Source of the DNA: Rhopalosiphum padi
Lineage: Eukaryota; Arthropoda; Insecta; Hemiptera; Aphididae
Reading direction: 5' to 3'
Length of the DNA stretch: 64,000 nucleotides
NCBI RefSeq assembly: GCF_020882245.1
Contig: NC_083599.1
Location: forward strand, 17,866,865 to 17,930,864
The translations under genes were made by a program, and so were the position numbers. Positions 12,004 to 24,341 of the stretch are shown in pieces. The stretch's first letter is position 1, and the number at the start of each line of letters is the position of its first letter. The notes beneath the pieces were generated by a model that worked only from the letters and a program-made list of their open reading frames with translations, searched no databases and had not been told where the DNA came from.

Positions 12004-13773
12004 ATATAAAATATATTTTTAAATCAAACTGAAGCATTACCGGTGTAATACTGCCTGGTGTTACTTTTGTAACAGTTTGTATAGTTATGTCTAATAATTT
12101 AGGTGTTCTGATACATATTTCTGAACTTTTTTCATCTGTTAAAATGTAATTGAGATTTAAATAAAAATAATGACTATTATTAAAAAAAAAAATATTTACC
12201 AAGATGAACATCGGAAGATTCTAATTTGTTTTCAATGATGTCTTCATTACTATCTTTATCAGAGTTTAAATTAAATTTTGGTACTATAAAAACAGAGCAT
12301 GATTATATATATAATACTTCTACCTTGCTGATTAATAATTCATTGCTAATAATTAATGAATAACAAATATATTATCACTTACCATTCTTATATTTATCAG
12401 TTACACTTGTCGATGATATATCATAAGACAGCTGTTTATTGATGGTTTTTGTTGACTTTTAAGTGCTTTAAAAAAAATGTATACTTATATATTACATGTT
12501 AAAAATAACATTCAATAGATATTTAAATATTGTAATATGTTACAAATAAAAACTTACTTTTAAACTTTTTTGGAGAAGTAGACCAACCCACCAACATACA
12601 TTTTTTAATTTATGATCAGACTTATTAATGTTATTGGATTTTTCATCATCAGAATCTAAATAAAATAATAATTTTAATAGTTAAGTCTTATAAATTGGAA
12701 GGCGTTCAAAATCCCGACAATGATAATCCCGAATGTCAAAAACCCGAAACCAAAATACCGACAGTCTAAAATACCGACAGTTCAAAATACCGACAATTTG
12801 AAATATCGACAAAATAAAATAATTTTATCTTATCTTTTTTTTTTTTTTTTTTTTTATTTATTTATTTGAAGTAATCTACAATCTATACATTTTCATAGTA
12901 TAATAAGTAGGTTTGATAGGTGACAATTAAGAATAACATGAATAATTAGATTAGGGAAGATACCCAGTGGTAACAACTTATAAATTAAAATAAACAGATA
13001 TTTTATTATTTAATCAGGTAGGTAAAGGAGAAAAAATAATAGCTTGAATACTCGGGAAAATCTGAATATGACTAGTAATTTATTTTTTTTTTTAACTTTC
13101 TCTTGATCTTTAATTCACCAGTATAATATGACAGATAACTTTGATTACACCCCTTTTTCTGCCAAACTATTAGCTTTTCCAAATAATTCTATGTATAGTA
13201 CAAAAGGTATCAAATTTTAATAGTCTTAAATAGTAAAGAAATTTGTAATTAAACAATTTTTTTTGCTGATAGGTATTTGTTTTAATAACTCTCGCTTTAT
13301 GATAATCAAATTCAATTTCATTCAGAATAGTTTTTAGTTGTATATATTTCTTAATCAAAACTTCATTTTTTGGTCACCCACAAGATTCATTCTTTGAAAT
13401 CCAAATACTGGGTACAGGTTATACAGAGTCATCACCAAAAAAATGAACTACTAAATAAGTTAACATTATAATACTATAATAATACAACAATAAATAAACA
13501 TAGGTTTTAATAATAATAATACAAGTAAGATATGTCTGCATTATTATCAGTATAAGGATTATTAGAAAAATTATCATCATTTACAATTACACTGTGAGAT
13601 GGTATATCATGGCTTTCTACAACTAAATTGTTGGCGTTGTAGGTAAATTAGGAAGGGATCTTTTATATTTTGAATTATTTGAAGCCTTCTCGTGCTTGGT
13701 TACAACCGGTTTATTTATAATTGTAATTGGTGATACAGATTTATTTTTATTTGAAGATGAGCCAAGTGGCATG
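12004..13773 (-). pseudogene. Remnant of a multi-exon gene, family unknown
   Basis: Several short exon-like blocks on the minus strand have splice borders. Around 13773-13530 a block begins MPLGSSSNKNKSVSPITI and carries a probable frameshift before ESHDIPSHSVIVNDDN. A block at about 12658-12560 (DSDDEKSNNINKSDHK) precedes GTAAG. A block ending at 12382 reads LSYDISSTSVTDKYKNG, a block at 12283-12202 reads VPKFNLNSDKDSNED, and a block starting near 12138 reads DEKSSEICIRTPK. The acidic, Ser/Asn-rich linkers resemble the short linker exons of the hAT gene at 134-4418, so the 5' part of a related transposase gene is one possibility. No catalytic domain was found. Confidence 0.4.
12700..12825. 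repeat. Tandem array of ACCGACA-type units
   Basis: Five to six degenerate units of about 16-20 bp with the core AAAATACCGACAGTTC or AAAATCCCGACAA follow each other directly. The design matches the arms of the MULE elements elsewhere in the window, but no inverted partner was found here. Confidence 0.6.
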
Positions 13774-14555
13774 TTGTGTATGTGGTTTATCTAATCGTGG
13801 AGTCTACCGCATTCGACGGTGACTTAGAATTACAGATAATTAGATATTCTAGTATAAATATAATATGTTGACTAAATTTGTATCTTAAATTTAGTTAAGT
13901 TAATAATATTAATTTAGAATTTTGAATACAAGAAAGTAGTAATATTATATTTACTATCTTTAGGAAGTGTGGTGCTGATGTTTAGCAGATTCTACAGTTC
14001 CGACGTAGACTTGACGCGATAACTACACTGGAAGTTGAAACACTCGTATGAATCCTTAGATATTAACCTATCGGACAACACTAGTACTATCCAAGTACGA
14101 AGCGAAGTGATCATTCTGATTCAAGCCAGCGATTAAGAATTGTCTGAACAACAAAACATACTCATTCACGCTCAAGAAATAAGACAAGATATTATGCAGT
14201 AATGTTGTAAACGTTATAAAAAATAATCAAATTATAATAAACGTAATTGGTCAGAAGAATCGCAGAAAATTACAATACCAACACTAGCTGTTTTGTTACA
14301 CGAAATATTTGACATAGTCAACTTGTCTTGTCTTAATGTCTTGTATAAGTATAACAATTAATATGAATTTACAATTGATGTGTCCACCAACATATAATAA
14401 AATAAATTTGAACCACCGCCGCCTAGATTTTTGGGGCAACACTATAAGAAGCCATCTATTGATTAAATCGATATACTACACCCATAAATTTATTGTAATG
14501 CTTTTGGGACATTCTATGGGTATCTTCTCGCCCTTACTATTTTTTTTTCTTTTTA
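13774..14555. other. Noncoding, between two remnants
   Basis: Moderately AT-rich sequence. I see no supported gene, RNA or terminal repeat. Confidence 0.4.
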
Positions 14556-14566
14556 CTATTTCAGTA

Positions 14567-15055
14567 GATGAACCATTTTATGCATCTTGCTTATTACTGT
14601 AGCCGGTTTTTTACCCCGATCTTTCCATCGACAAACACTTATATCTTCACTTTGAGCAAATTCTATTTCTCCTGGTTTGTAAAGTGAATCTTTTTTCATC
14701 AAGTGCTTAGGATAAAATGTTTTATTAACACTAAACGTACCATAACCAAACAATTCAATATCTAAAAGCATTTTCATAAGGAGAATACTAGTAAAAAAAT
14801 TATCAAAATACAAATAATAGAATTTGTGTTTATAATATTTACTAAGTTCTAAAACTACATTTTCACCCAGTCCTAATTCAGGTTTGTTAATTTTGTTTTT
14901 ACCAGTATATAAATCAATACTAAGTAAGTAACCTGTAGCAGAATCGGTCATAGCCCACACTTTGAATCACCTTTTTATTGGTTTCAAGGGCATGCATTGT
15001 TTCATTTTCGATCTGCCCGTAAATGCAACTATTGACTGATTTATTCGTCATGCCT
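14567..15055 (-). pseudogene. piggyBac-type transposase fragment
   Basis: The reading frame on the minus strand contains VWAMTDSATGYLLSIDLYTG, GLGENVVLELSKYY, YYLYFDNFFTSILLMKML and VCRWKDRGKKPA, the order and spacing of the piggyBac DDE domain (DDE_Tnp_1_7). The Asp in YFDNFFTS corresponds to the second catalytic position. Upstream, in another frame, SIVAFTGRSKMKQCMPLKPI is the usual block after the first Asp, so a frameshift near 14970 breaks the gene. N-terminal and C-terminal parts are missing, and no TTAA-flanked ends were identified nearby. Confidence 0.8.
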
Positions 15056-15179
15056 GACATTGTCGACAACAGAATAATAAATTTTCTAATAGAATTGTGT
15101 ATTGTAAATGTGATCCAACTCGATATGGTATATGAAATTAATAGGAACAGTGTATTATAAATTAAAGTAAAAAAAGTGG

Positions 15180-15292
15180 GCAAGTGGGTATCGCTCTGCT
15201 GTATAGTAGAGATGGAGAGTAGGTCACTGGTCACTATAATGGATGTGTTAAATTTGAATGCAATGACGGGTATCATTGTATACGAAAAAAGA
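15180..15292. repeat. Dispersed repeat, inverted copy of 39555-39680
   Basis: The stretch containing GTGGGTATCGCTCTGCTGTA and continuing to ATTGCATTC-type sequence and ACGGGTATCATTGTATAC is found in reverse complement at 39555-39680, with about 90% identity by eye. It is an old interspersed repeat of unknown class. Confidence 0.75.
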
Positions 15293-15352
15293 TTCTGAAC
15301 GGAGATGATTTGTCAGTCAATGATAATTAGTTGGATATATTATATTATTACC

Positions 15353-15665
15353 TATATTTAAATTGTAATATATCGTTATTTTACGCGATTTCGTAAAAAA
15401 TTGAATTTCATACGCTCATAAAATGTTTCTATATTGACAATGGAATTTTTTTTTACGGTTACTTGAAGGAAAACTTATGGATAACCTTGTATTGGATTTT
15501 TGAACCTTAAGTATAAATGACAAAATTTTATGAATTTTCAACTTCAAAATTCCTTGCAAATTTTCTCAATTTTGATATATTTCGTAAACATTTGAACTTT
15601 AAATAGTTATAAACAAAAATTGTGACTAACGATTTTTAATTTTTTTTTACTATGATAGGTACAAT
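15353..15665. repeat. Dispersed repeat, direct copy at 63735-64000
   Basis: The blocks AAATTGTAATATATCGT, CATACGCTCATAAAATG, AAAATTCCTTGCAAATTTTC and TCGTAAACATTTGAACTTTA occur in the same order near the right edge of the window. The block continues downstream with A/T-rich repeats to about 16100, including a C-run at 15953. It has no coding potential. Confidence 0.75.
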
Positions 15666-16099
15666 TTATAATAAACCTTGTATTAAATTTTAAAGATTTT
15701 TTGGATAGACAAATTTTTTTTATTGGCATTTTAAGAAAAAAACTTAGAAAAGTCAAAAATTTCAATTGTCTATAAGTAGCTTAAAAAAGATTTTTAATCG
15801 CAAATAGATAACCATAATATAAACATTTGGTGAAAATTTCAAGTATTTACAATGATTCGTTTTTGAGTTACAGCAAAATAAAAAAATCGATTTTGTCGAA
15901 AAATGGTTATGTGTAAAATCTCCCGTTTTTCCTGGAAATTTTTTGCTTTTGACCCCCCCCCCCCCAAAGTACCAATTAGATGAATTTTCCTATTCAAAGA
16001 GGGGGCTGAAGTAAAAAATCGAAGCATTATTACTACTTCAAAACGTGATGACAGACACAAAAATAAAATAAAAAAACACACATCATTGTAAAATCAATA

Positions 16100-17363
16100 C
16101 ATTCATCACCCCGTTCAGAATTTAAAACGCAGTACAATGGATGGTGAATCTGTAGCATGTGTTTCAAAAAATGTAAATACTTAATACTTTATACTTCATA
16201 CTTTACTTACAACTTTATCAAGCAAATTAATAAATAATAAGTATTGTTATTTCTTTTAAAATTAAATGTCTTATACATTTACTAAATAAAATAATAAATA
16301 CATTTTAAGTAATACTAAATAATTTTAGTAGTTTATATTTTTTGGGTCTATAATACATTCTATTTAAAATAGGACGTTAATCTTACCTATCTTCCGCGGA
16401 ACAAGAGTGTCGTGTACCTACTGTGTATATATAAATATATAAATGTATGTTGTAATAACGTGTAATGACTGTAATGTATCGTAAGATAAAATTGATTTAA
16501 CGAATAAGCATATACTATATTGTATAATGACTTATATGTTCTAAATTATTTGTGTGTATGTATTTAAATGCTTTATTTTTTTTTCAAATATAAATATTTA
16601 TAGTATTAAATACTGTTATTTTTAGTTTTCCTATTCTAAAAAAATAAATTAAAAATGTATGAGATAATTCACTAAATTATCATACATAATGATCTCAGTG
16701 TTACAAATTACAATTAACAAATAATAATATAAATAGGGAAATTTGGGGGGAGGCTTAGCCCACTCTGAGCCACCTTAAGCCCCCCTAAGATATGTACATA
16801 ATTATAACACTATACATTTTAGTATATAGCCAATATTAATTATAATAAATTATATCTATAGTTTATAAGCTAAACAATTTTCTATAAACAAATTCCAAAA
16901 CTTAAAGAATCTAATGGATTAACTTATACCTCAAACGGTCAAGGTGTACAAAAGTTTCAAGTAGAAAATTTCGATAAGTATCGATTTGTAATAGTTATGT
17001 ACCTACTGACTCGTATTGAAGTCTGCGTTTGATATGGGTCTGGTACGTATAAAACGTATCACTTGTATATTGTACGAGGTATGTATAATTTCTTGTACGC
17101 TCTTGAAAGTTGAACTCATTCTTTCTTGAAAATCTTGAATTTCAAGATTTCAAGTAGGATGCAAATATCTAAAGAAGTGACTAAATTATACATTATAATA
17201 TTTTATAATTGAAGTATACTTGATAAAAAATATTTAAAACAAAAATGCAAAATTTAAATTATAATATATATATATATATTATATGCCAACTTTAAGAAAA
17301 ATAACATTTTAATTCATAGTTTTAACTGTTTTAAGGCATTCTGCATTTAACACTTTAACGTCT
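16100..17363. other. AT-rich region without genes
   Basis: Only a short GC-rich patch with GGGGGGAGGCTTAGCCC at 16745-16790 stands out. It resembles the G-rich ends of the hAT element at 56405-59339. The remainder shows nothing I can support. Confidence 0.4.
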
Positions 17364-18235
17364 TTAAGAGGACGTCTCACCCTCGTGTGTTGTCTCCGTC
17401 TTACACACGTACGACATAGTAAATTTTCGTTCACTAGTTTCAATAGTGTGCTTTTAGTTTTAATATTAGAATGAATTGTCCTATTATCAAACTTTTAGGT
17501 AAGAACATTATCTGTGTTCTCTCTTTGGATTTTTACGATATTTTAATTTTTAAGTAAATTTTGAGCATTTTCAAATATTTAATAATGTCATATTCATAAC
17601 TCACCTAAAAATTAAAATATCGTAAAAAGCCAACGAAAGAACACAGATAATGTTCTTACCTAAAAGTTTGATAATATGACCAATTCACTCTAATATAATT
17701 AAGAGGATTCGATACCGTGATTTTCTGTTTTTATCTAACACACGCGCGACATAGGATTTTAGACTGATCCTTTGCCAATAAACCAATTGATCCAATGAAG
17801 CAATAAGAATTTAAAAAACAGATTTGAATTTGTCGTTGAATCTATTTGAAATTGACTTTCCCAGATTTTTGACTTTTTGATTTTAACTTCTCCAAAAATT
17901 GAAATACGGCAATTTTTAATTACTCTATTTTAACATGATTTTTTTAGGAACTTGGAGGGAAATATCAAAGCTGCGAGGAAGTCGATTCCAAATAGACTTG
18001 ACGACAAATTCAAATCTGTTTTCAGAATTCTTATCGCTTCATTAGATCAACTGGTATGTTTGGCAAAAAACATGTCTAAAATACTATATCACGCGTGTGT
18101 TAGACAAAGATAGAAAATCACGGGATGGAATCCCCTTGAAACCAAGAGCACACTATTGAAACTGGTTAACGAAAATTTACTATGTCGTACGTGTGTAAGA
18201 CAGAGACAACACATGCGGGTGAGACGTCCTCTTAA
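17364..18235. mobile_element. TTAA-flanked MITE (outer), interrupted
   Basis: The left end TTAAGAGGACGTCTCACCC and the right end, on the opposite strand TTAAGAGGACGTCTCACCCG, form long inverted repeats of roughly 90-100 bp (both continue to TGTTGTCTC and TAAATTTTCGTT). The interior contains a further palindrome around TCAAACTTTTAGGTAAGAAC. The TTAA at each border suggests piggyBac-like insertion. A second element is nested at 17699-18139. Related copies lie at 43164-43534 and, as a single arm, at 49805-49905. Confidence 0.8.
17699..18139. mobile_element. TTAA-type MITE nested in the outer MITE
   Basis: Inverted ends begin AAGAGGATTCGATACCGTGA on the left and AAGGGGATTCCATCCCGTGA on the right, and continue for about 180 bp, including ACGACAAATTC-type sequence in both arms. 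Left TTAA against right TTGA suggests a decayed target duplication. It splits the outer element just after CTAATAT. Confidence 0.7.
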
Positions 18236-18361
18236 ACAGTATGAAAACATAGGCCTTCATAGGACAGGCAGCGCGCTCTGGTGTCTATACAACTGTAGTA
18301 ATAATTTCAACGAAGAGTGTGTAGTGTGTACGCATAGGAGTCCAGAGTGACGACACCTCAT

Positions 18362-18396
18362 ATAGGTTATATAGGTTATATAGGTTATATAGGCAT
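18362..18396. repeat. Short tandem repeat of ATAGGTTAT
   Basis: Four head-to-tail units of ATAGGTTAT (period 9-10) lie about 220 bp upstream of the LRR1-like start codon, in its promoter region. Confidence 0.8.
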
Positions 18397-18618
18397 CCGT
18401 CTTGTTGAATAATCATCACTGAGATACAGCAGTCTTATCTTTGTCCATGATATTATAATTGTTATTTCCCGCGAAACGCTGTAATACCGATAGCTGAAAT
18501 CGAGAAAAAGAAGCTGTATGAGATACGATCGTCCCGCGGTTGTTGTATACTATAAACGACGTAGAATTCGTATTTGATTAATCGCGAACGTACGTATTGT
18601 ATTCGTATACTAATAACG

Positions 18619-21237
18619 ATGTTAGTCCGGTGTTCGCTTACTACGCAAGATTTAAACATTCAACAGTTGAATGCACGGCCGCTCAAATCATCTGTGATGT
18701 TCAAAAAAGTAAACGACGATTATTATCTGTGCGTGAAGAACTCAAAGTATCCAAATATTGCATTCTTCGACTTGGCCATGGTGAAAAAAGTCTACCATCA
18801 ATTCGTTGCAGATGGGAAAATGGGATTGGAATTTATAAAACCCAAAATAATATTGTTGATAGATTCCGAAGACAAGTCAGATGTTTACACGTTGTACACT
18901 CTAATTAAGAATATTGTTGACGGTAAAAAAGTGAACATCGCTACATGTCAAATGCCCAAAACGTTATCTGATAAAAAAGTCGTTGTTAAACGTTTTGATC
19001 CAACAGCTCTCAAGTTTGTAGCTGTTGATCGTTTTGATAACCGTGTATTGAATATGAGACATTTGACCACACTTGTGCTGGAAAATTGTGAATTACCAAC
19101 AATCCCTATAGAAGTTGGTAGTTTACCAATTACATATCTCAGCATATCGGGTAGTAAACTTCCAACCAATCAAGATACATTCTGGAATTGGACGTCTATA
19201 ACAGTAATTTGTGACACATTAACGACTTTAAAAATGGACTCTATAGGCATTACAAGATTACCGTTTGAAATATTGTTCCTAAAAAATCTACAAACTTTAT
19301 CTGCAACCAAAAATGAACTGGTAATTTAGTAAATGTATTATTACTTTTATTTAATAATTGTCTTTTTTACAATGCACTTATAAATTAAGATTTTGTTCTG
19401 TTATTTCGTTCTCCGATTAACTGATTAACTGTGGATAGTTATGTTATATTTGATATTATTTTTCAAATGCATTGTGTTTTGAATGCATATTTTCTGTTGC
19501 ATCTACCTATTCGATACATAATAAGTATTGTTACTTTAGTATACTTGGTGATCTTAGTTTTTTGTGTATTGTATATAAAAAGATTATTTTAAAATATATT
19601 AATTTCGAGAATTTAGATAAAGTCTAAAAATTCGTTATTCTTCATTAATCTTGAACTTGGAATTATATGTATTTAAAAATTAATATAATATATGATGTAA
19701 AGAAAAAATTACAACCTAAATATGCAGTTATAAAAATTATATTTATTTTTTATATAATGACTCGATAAAAAAAATATTTATTACTTATATCAGGAGAATC
19801 AGATTCAAACTTTATATAATTTACAATTATAAATATTCAAATATGTATTTAAAATCAAACAATTTTTTATGTATTTAAATCATTAACTGCAATATTCTAT
19901 TAACTCAACTAATGATAACATTGTTAACAATAACAACGATAATATTTACTGTTCTTTTTTTTTATTATTCAAATAAAAAGTATTTATTTTCTTTTTTCAT
20001 ATTTATTAGGTTGTTGTATTGGTTCAATATTGGTTTTGTTTCTCTAATATGTAGAATTTTCTGTCAACAGAGTGAATCTAGTATTGTTAGCATTAATATT
20101 AAAGTAAATTGTGAAACGTCAAACATTAACTTAAAAACATTATCTGTGTTTGTATTTTGATGTCTTATTATATTTCAAATTTTATACAAGTTATAATTAT
20201 GTAAAATATTATAATTTAAAAATAATGATCTAACTATATCTATAAAAAATTTAAAATTATAAAAAATAATTAAAAAACAAATAATGGTTTCAATTTTAAT
20301 TTTGATGGTAAGTGAATTCGATTTAGTATTAAAACCAACAAAGCAAGATTAATTCTACTAAATGCACATCTGATACTTATGTTATATATGTGCCAGAAAA
20401 ACAAAACAAATAGTGTATAGAGCTTCAATTTAAAAAGTTAATAAGTAAATTTATTGATTTATCTGATGTTAAATACATTAATCTTCCAAATATGCATAGT
20501 TAAACTTGGTATTTAAAATTAGTTTTATACGAACGTTACAAAGCATTTGCAAATGCATATAATTTCAGGCTCTTGATTTATAATTTTAAAAGACAAAAAT
20601 GAATTAAACTTTTTGTTATTTATTATTATTATGCAAAAATCATGCTTTATTTTATATACAAAATAAATTTAAATAGCTAGTTGTTTTAATCTAATGAGTA
20701 ATTAAAAGGATATTTTTTTTTTTTTTCTAGACATATTTGCCTCATTTCATTGGTGAACTTAAGAAACTCAAAAACTTTCTTGTTTCTGAAAATTTGTTAA
20801 TATACTTTCCTCATTGTTTATCTTCTAAAACTTTTAACAAACTGGATCTATCAAATAACTTATTTCTCTTGCCGAGAATTCAACCATACGATGATCACCT
20901 ACTTCGATATTTGGCTATATCTGGTATTGTAAAGAAAGACGGTTGTGAAAATGCAGTACAATCATTATACCATTTGGCATTATACGATTTGATAGATAAT
21001 TGTGTACCATTCAAAAGACAGGATATACCCAGCACACTATGGATATACTTAAATTTAGCGGGTCGTTGTCGTGTGTGTAATAAATGGACACTACCACATT
21101 ACTGTCAAATAAGTTATACAGGTTTTTTACCTTCAGCAGAACATTTAATAAAAGATGAAGGACTCTTTTATGTATCATGGCAATCAATGTCTTGTGGTTT
21201 TCCAAAAAATTGTCAAATACAGGTGGAGGAATTTTAG
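18619..21237 (+). CDS. LRR1: Leucine-rich repeat protein 1, CUL2 ligase substrate receptor
   Basis: Exons 18619-19320 and 20731-21237 join in frame at GAACTG|GT...CTAG|ACA, giving about 402 residues, close to the usual 400-420. LRR1 is the receptor of a nuclear CUL2 ubiquitin ligase; in animals it drives removal of the CMG helicase from terminated replisomes. The N-terminal half has the family's pleckstrin-like region. LRRs follow from about residue 140 (LTTLVLENCELPTIP, LTTLKMDSIGITRLP, LQTLSATKNEL, NKLDLSNNLFLLP). A BC-box-like SLYHLALYDLI near residue 305 and a Cys-rich end (CRVCNKWTLPHYC) match the VHL-box and C-terminus of LRR1. The upstream TTG at 18574 was rejected in favour of the ATG at 18619 (MLVRCSL). 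The 1.4-kb intron holds no other gene. Confidence 0.88.
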
Positions 21238-22905
21238 TATAAGCTATATTTATTTATCAATACGAAAGTATAGGTATAACTATTAATTAAGTGGTCAATA
21301 GTAAATGACAGATTCGATTATTACTATCATTCATTGTTTTATCATGAAACCAATAATTAATTAACTATACTACAACTATAAACAAATTAAACAATTGTAA
21401 AAGTTTATTATTTTGAACAATAATTTATAAATAAATGTTTTTTTTTGTTTTTCATTTGAATTAATCATAACTGTCTAAAATAATAATTTGATTCATGTAT
21501 TTTATTTTATTTTATATTGTATTTTCTGTATTAACCGTACTAGATTATCTGATTATATATATTTATACATGTTATGATATTAAAATAGTACACTTTAACT
21601 GTATTAAAAGTATGAATCTTCTTACAAGATTTTAAAATTTTTATGCAAAAATAGTTCACAAATATTTTTCTTACAATAATTTATTATGATAAAAATTGAT
21701 AATTATATTTTTTAATAATATTTAAATTAATAAAAATGCAATACATCATATTATATAGTTGTTTGTACTAATTTTGATCAAGGATAGAAAGATTTTGCGG
21801 ATAAATCAAACAATATCTGTAAATGTACTATGTATTATAAATTTAAGTGTCGTGTTGTACAAAATATGATATAATCTAGTTTATTATTTTAAAGTACATA
21901 AAATTAAGCATAATTTTCATTTGAAAAGTATATAAAGTTAAAAACTAATTAAGTATTTTTATAAAATTAATAAAAATGATATAATTTATAGTCTGACAAT
22001 AGTTTGTAACTATTTTGTTGTATACACTGAACTATGTATAATGTACACATATATGTCAACTCTATTAACTTTTTAATATATTTCTGTTGAATAATTTATT
22101 TTTATTAATAATTATTAATTATTAAAAATTTTTATGTCATAAATGGGGAAATATTAAAATTTTACTTATTGTTGTGTATTGGTGTAGTTCTGAAGTGAAA
22201 TAAAATAAAGATAATTTTTTATATGATTGCACATTTTATATTTTATAAATGAAAACTTAGAGCTAGACGAATCTATTGACAACTTTTTTAACTTAGTTGA
22301 AGATAATAGTTTCATTTTTGTAAACATTTGCAAGGAATAGGTTTGTTAAAATCAAATAATTATTTAAAATATTTATTACATATTTATATCTTTTTAAATA
22401 CTAAGCATTTATAAATATTATAAGACATATATTGTTGAGTTGCAATAGTGGCTGTATTATAGTTTGATTTTCTACTAAGTATAAAATAATAAAATGTATT
22501 GACTACTAACATGTAATTACCATTAATTGATCTTATTTGTTTCAAATAATTCAAATCAACTAAATACATAATTAATATACATATGACAATAAGTGTTATT
22601 AACTGTTAAGTAAAAAGAGTTCCAAATGTTTTTAACATGTCAATTGGTGGTTAGGTTAGGTTACCTCCCTTGGCTACACCACTGCTTGTGGTTTTTTTAC
22701 TGTTATCGTAAAAATGTAGATCTATTAAAGTTATTTTTATATTCAATTTGCTAAATATCAACGATCGTGAATGGCGCATAAAATATACCAAATCACTGCA
22801 ATTAAGTACTACAATGAATTCTTCAAAATATTACAAATAATAGCATATTGTAGATACATATAACATATTCATAAATTGGAGTTTGACCACTGTTATATTT
22901 ATTAA
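21238..22905. other. 3' flank of LRR1, no gene seen
   Basis: Very AT-rich. A GTGGTTAGGTTAGGTTACC patch lies near 22648. No open frame with recognisable content was found. Confidence 0.4.
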
Positions 22906-23165
22906 TTAAATTTTGTAACTTTTCACGTGTTTTTTTTTGTTTTGGAATTTTATATTTTGGTATTCAATGGGTTCATTTACACTATTTAGTTTGATATATA
23001 TTTCTATTAGAATTTCTTTTAATGTTTCTATAAACATGAAAATATATGGATGAGTTGTATAAAATCTAGAATTAAAGTAAGAATGAAAATACTTGCATAC
23101 ATTAGTGGTTAAAGTTGGTTCTGCTAATGCTTGAGCCCATACTGAACAGGTGGATATTAGGATAC
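22906..23165 (-). pseudogene. MULE transposase C-terminal fragment
   Basis: The frame reads VWAQALAEPTLTTNVCKYFH then SYFNSRFYTTHPYIFMF and TLKEILIEIYIKLNSV. It aligns block for block with the C-terminal part of the intact MULE transposase at 45465-46841 (TTNSCESFHSHFNSMFYTAH then LKNVQIDTYIKM). The Glu expected after TTN.C is replaced by Lys, so a catalytic residue is probably lost. No ends were identified. Confidence 0.75.
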
Positions 23166-24050
23166 CTAGGTATCTTTTATTACTCTTGGAAATCAAGAAA
23201 TATATTGCTATATTTTAATGTTTTTTTTCTTTGTTAGGTACCTATTGAGTTTTTCTATAAAATATTTTATATTATCTTTAGCTCTTAATGATAAACTATA
23301 AAAGGTAGCTGTTTTAAACATCAGATGCTTTGTGAAATTCATATTTAGACATTTTTTTATTCTTTGTAAAATTTAGAAGATAGGCATATTATATTGACTG
23401 TTTTAAAGTCGATACTAAATTTAAGAATACTTATAATAAGTATATATTTTACTTATTTAAGGAATAATTAAACATAGATAATATAAGTAAATTTATTTAT
23501 TTTTGTTTAAAATTATTAATTACATTTTTTTATTTAATAGGAATTTCAGACTAAACTTAGTGATTGACATCTTAATTATCTTCAAGACTTAATTCCTTAT
23601 AATTTAAATGTAAGCGATTTACAAATTCATATATAATTTATTTATGATTCAATTTCTCAACAAAACATTAAGTAAAATTAATTACTAGTATACTTTATTT
23701 TGTTTAATTTTTCCCAGTTAGACTATTTTAATGTAAAAGTACATTATAAATAAGAGATATTCTAAAATAGTTGTAGCCCTGATTTTTACCAATTGAATAT
23801 TTCATTATTATTAATTTTAATCAGAATATCTTAAAAGTAGACTATTGTTATTTTAGATATACTAAATATATACTACTATATTTGGGACCAGCACAAAGTG
23901 AGTCTTATAACTGAATGAATTTATAGGCATATAAAAACATATAAAAATTATAAAGGATATATGTATAATGTATTTATTATTTTTGAAAAAAATTTGTAAT
24001 TTTAGTTTGTTTTTTATTTTTTTCTAATATTCCGAAAATATAATAACGAT
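23166..24050. other. AT-rich region without genes
   Basis: No gene, repeat array or terminal repeat could be supported here. Confidence 0.4.
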
Positions 24051-24341
24051 AATCATTGCGATAAATGTGAACTTTTATCTGCGATAAAAATTATTATACG
24101 TTAAAAGGTACCAACAGAAAAGAGAAATAATCAACACGAATATTATTTAATTTTTTAATACCAATTTATTTCTAAATTATAACCAAAAAAATTTATTTTC
24201 TACTATTTATTTTACGAAATTTGAGTCTTATAACAATTATAACCGATTTTTTTTTAATGTATTTTGATTCGTCCGGGCGATTTTGAGTCTAATAAGCGAC
24301 TGAACCTTATATCCGTGAGTCTTATAAGCGGCGTCTACTGT
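24050..24341 (-). mobile_element. pogo/Tigger-like element end
   Basis: On the minus strand the sequence starts at TATA then CAGTAGACGCCGCTTATAAG, the CAGTA-type start of pogo/Tigger elements next to a TA. It carries three related words (CTTATAAGACTCA, CTTATTAGACTCA, TTATAAGACTCA) within 110 bp. The other end was not found. Confidence 0.5.

Noticed and set aside
15953..15966. Run of 14 C as a possible regulatory or quadruplex site
   Set aside because: Single homopolymer in a dispersed repeat; most simply replication slippage.
19912..20160. 82-codon open frame in the LRR1 intron
   Set aside because: Low-complexity Ile/Phe-rich translation of AT-rich DNA, no splice or family support.
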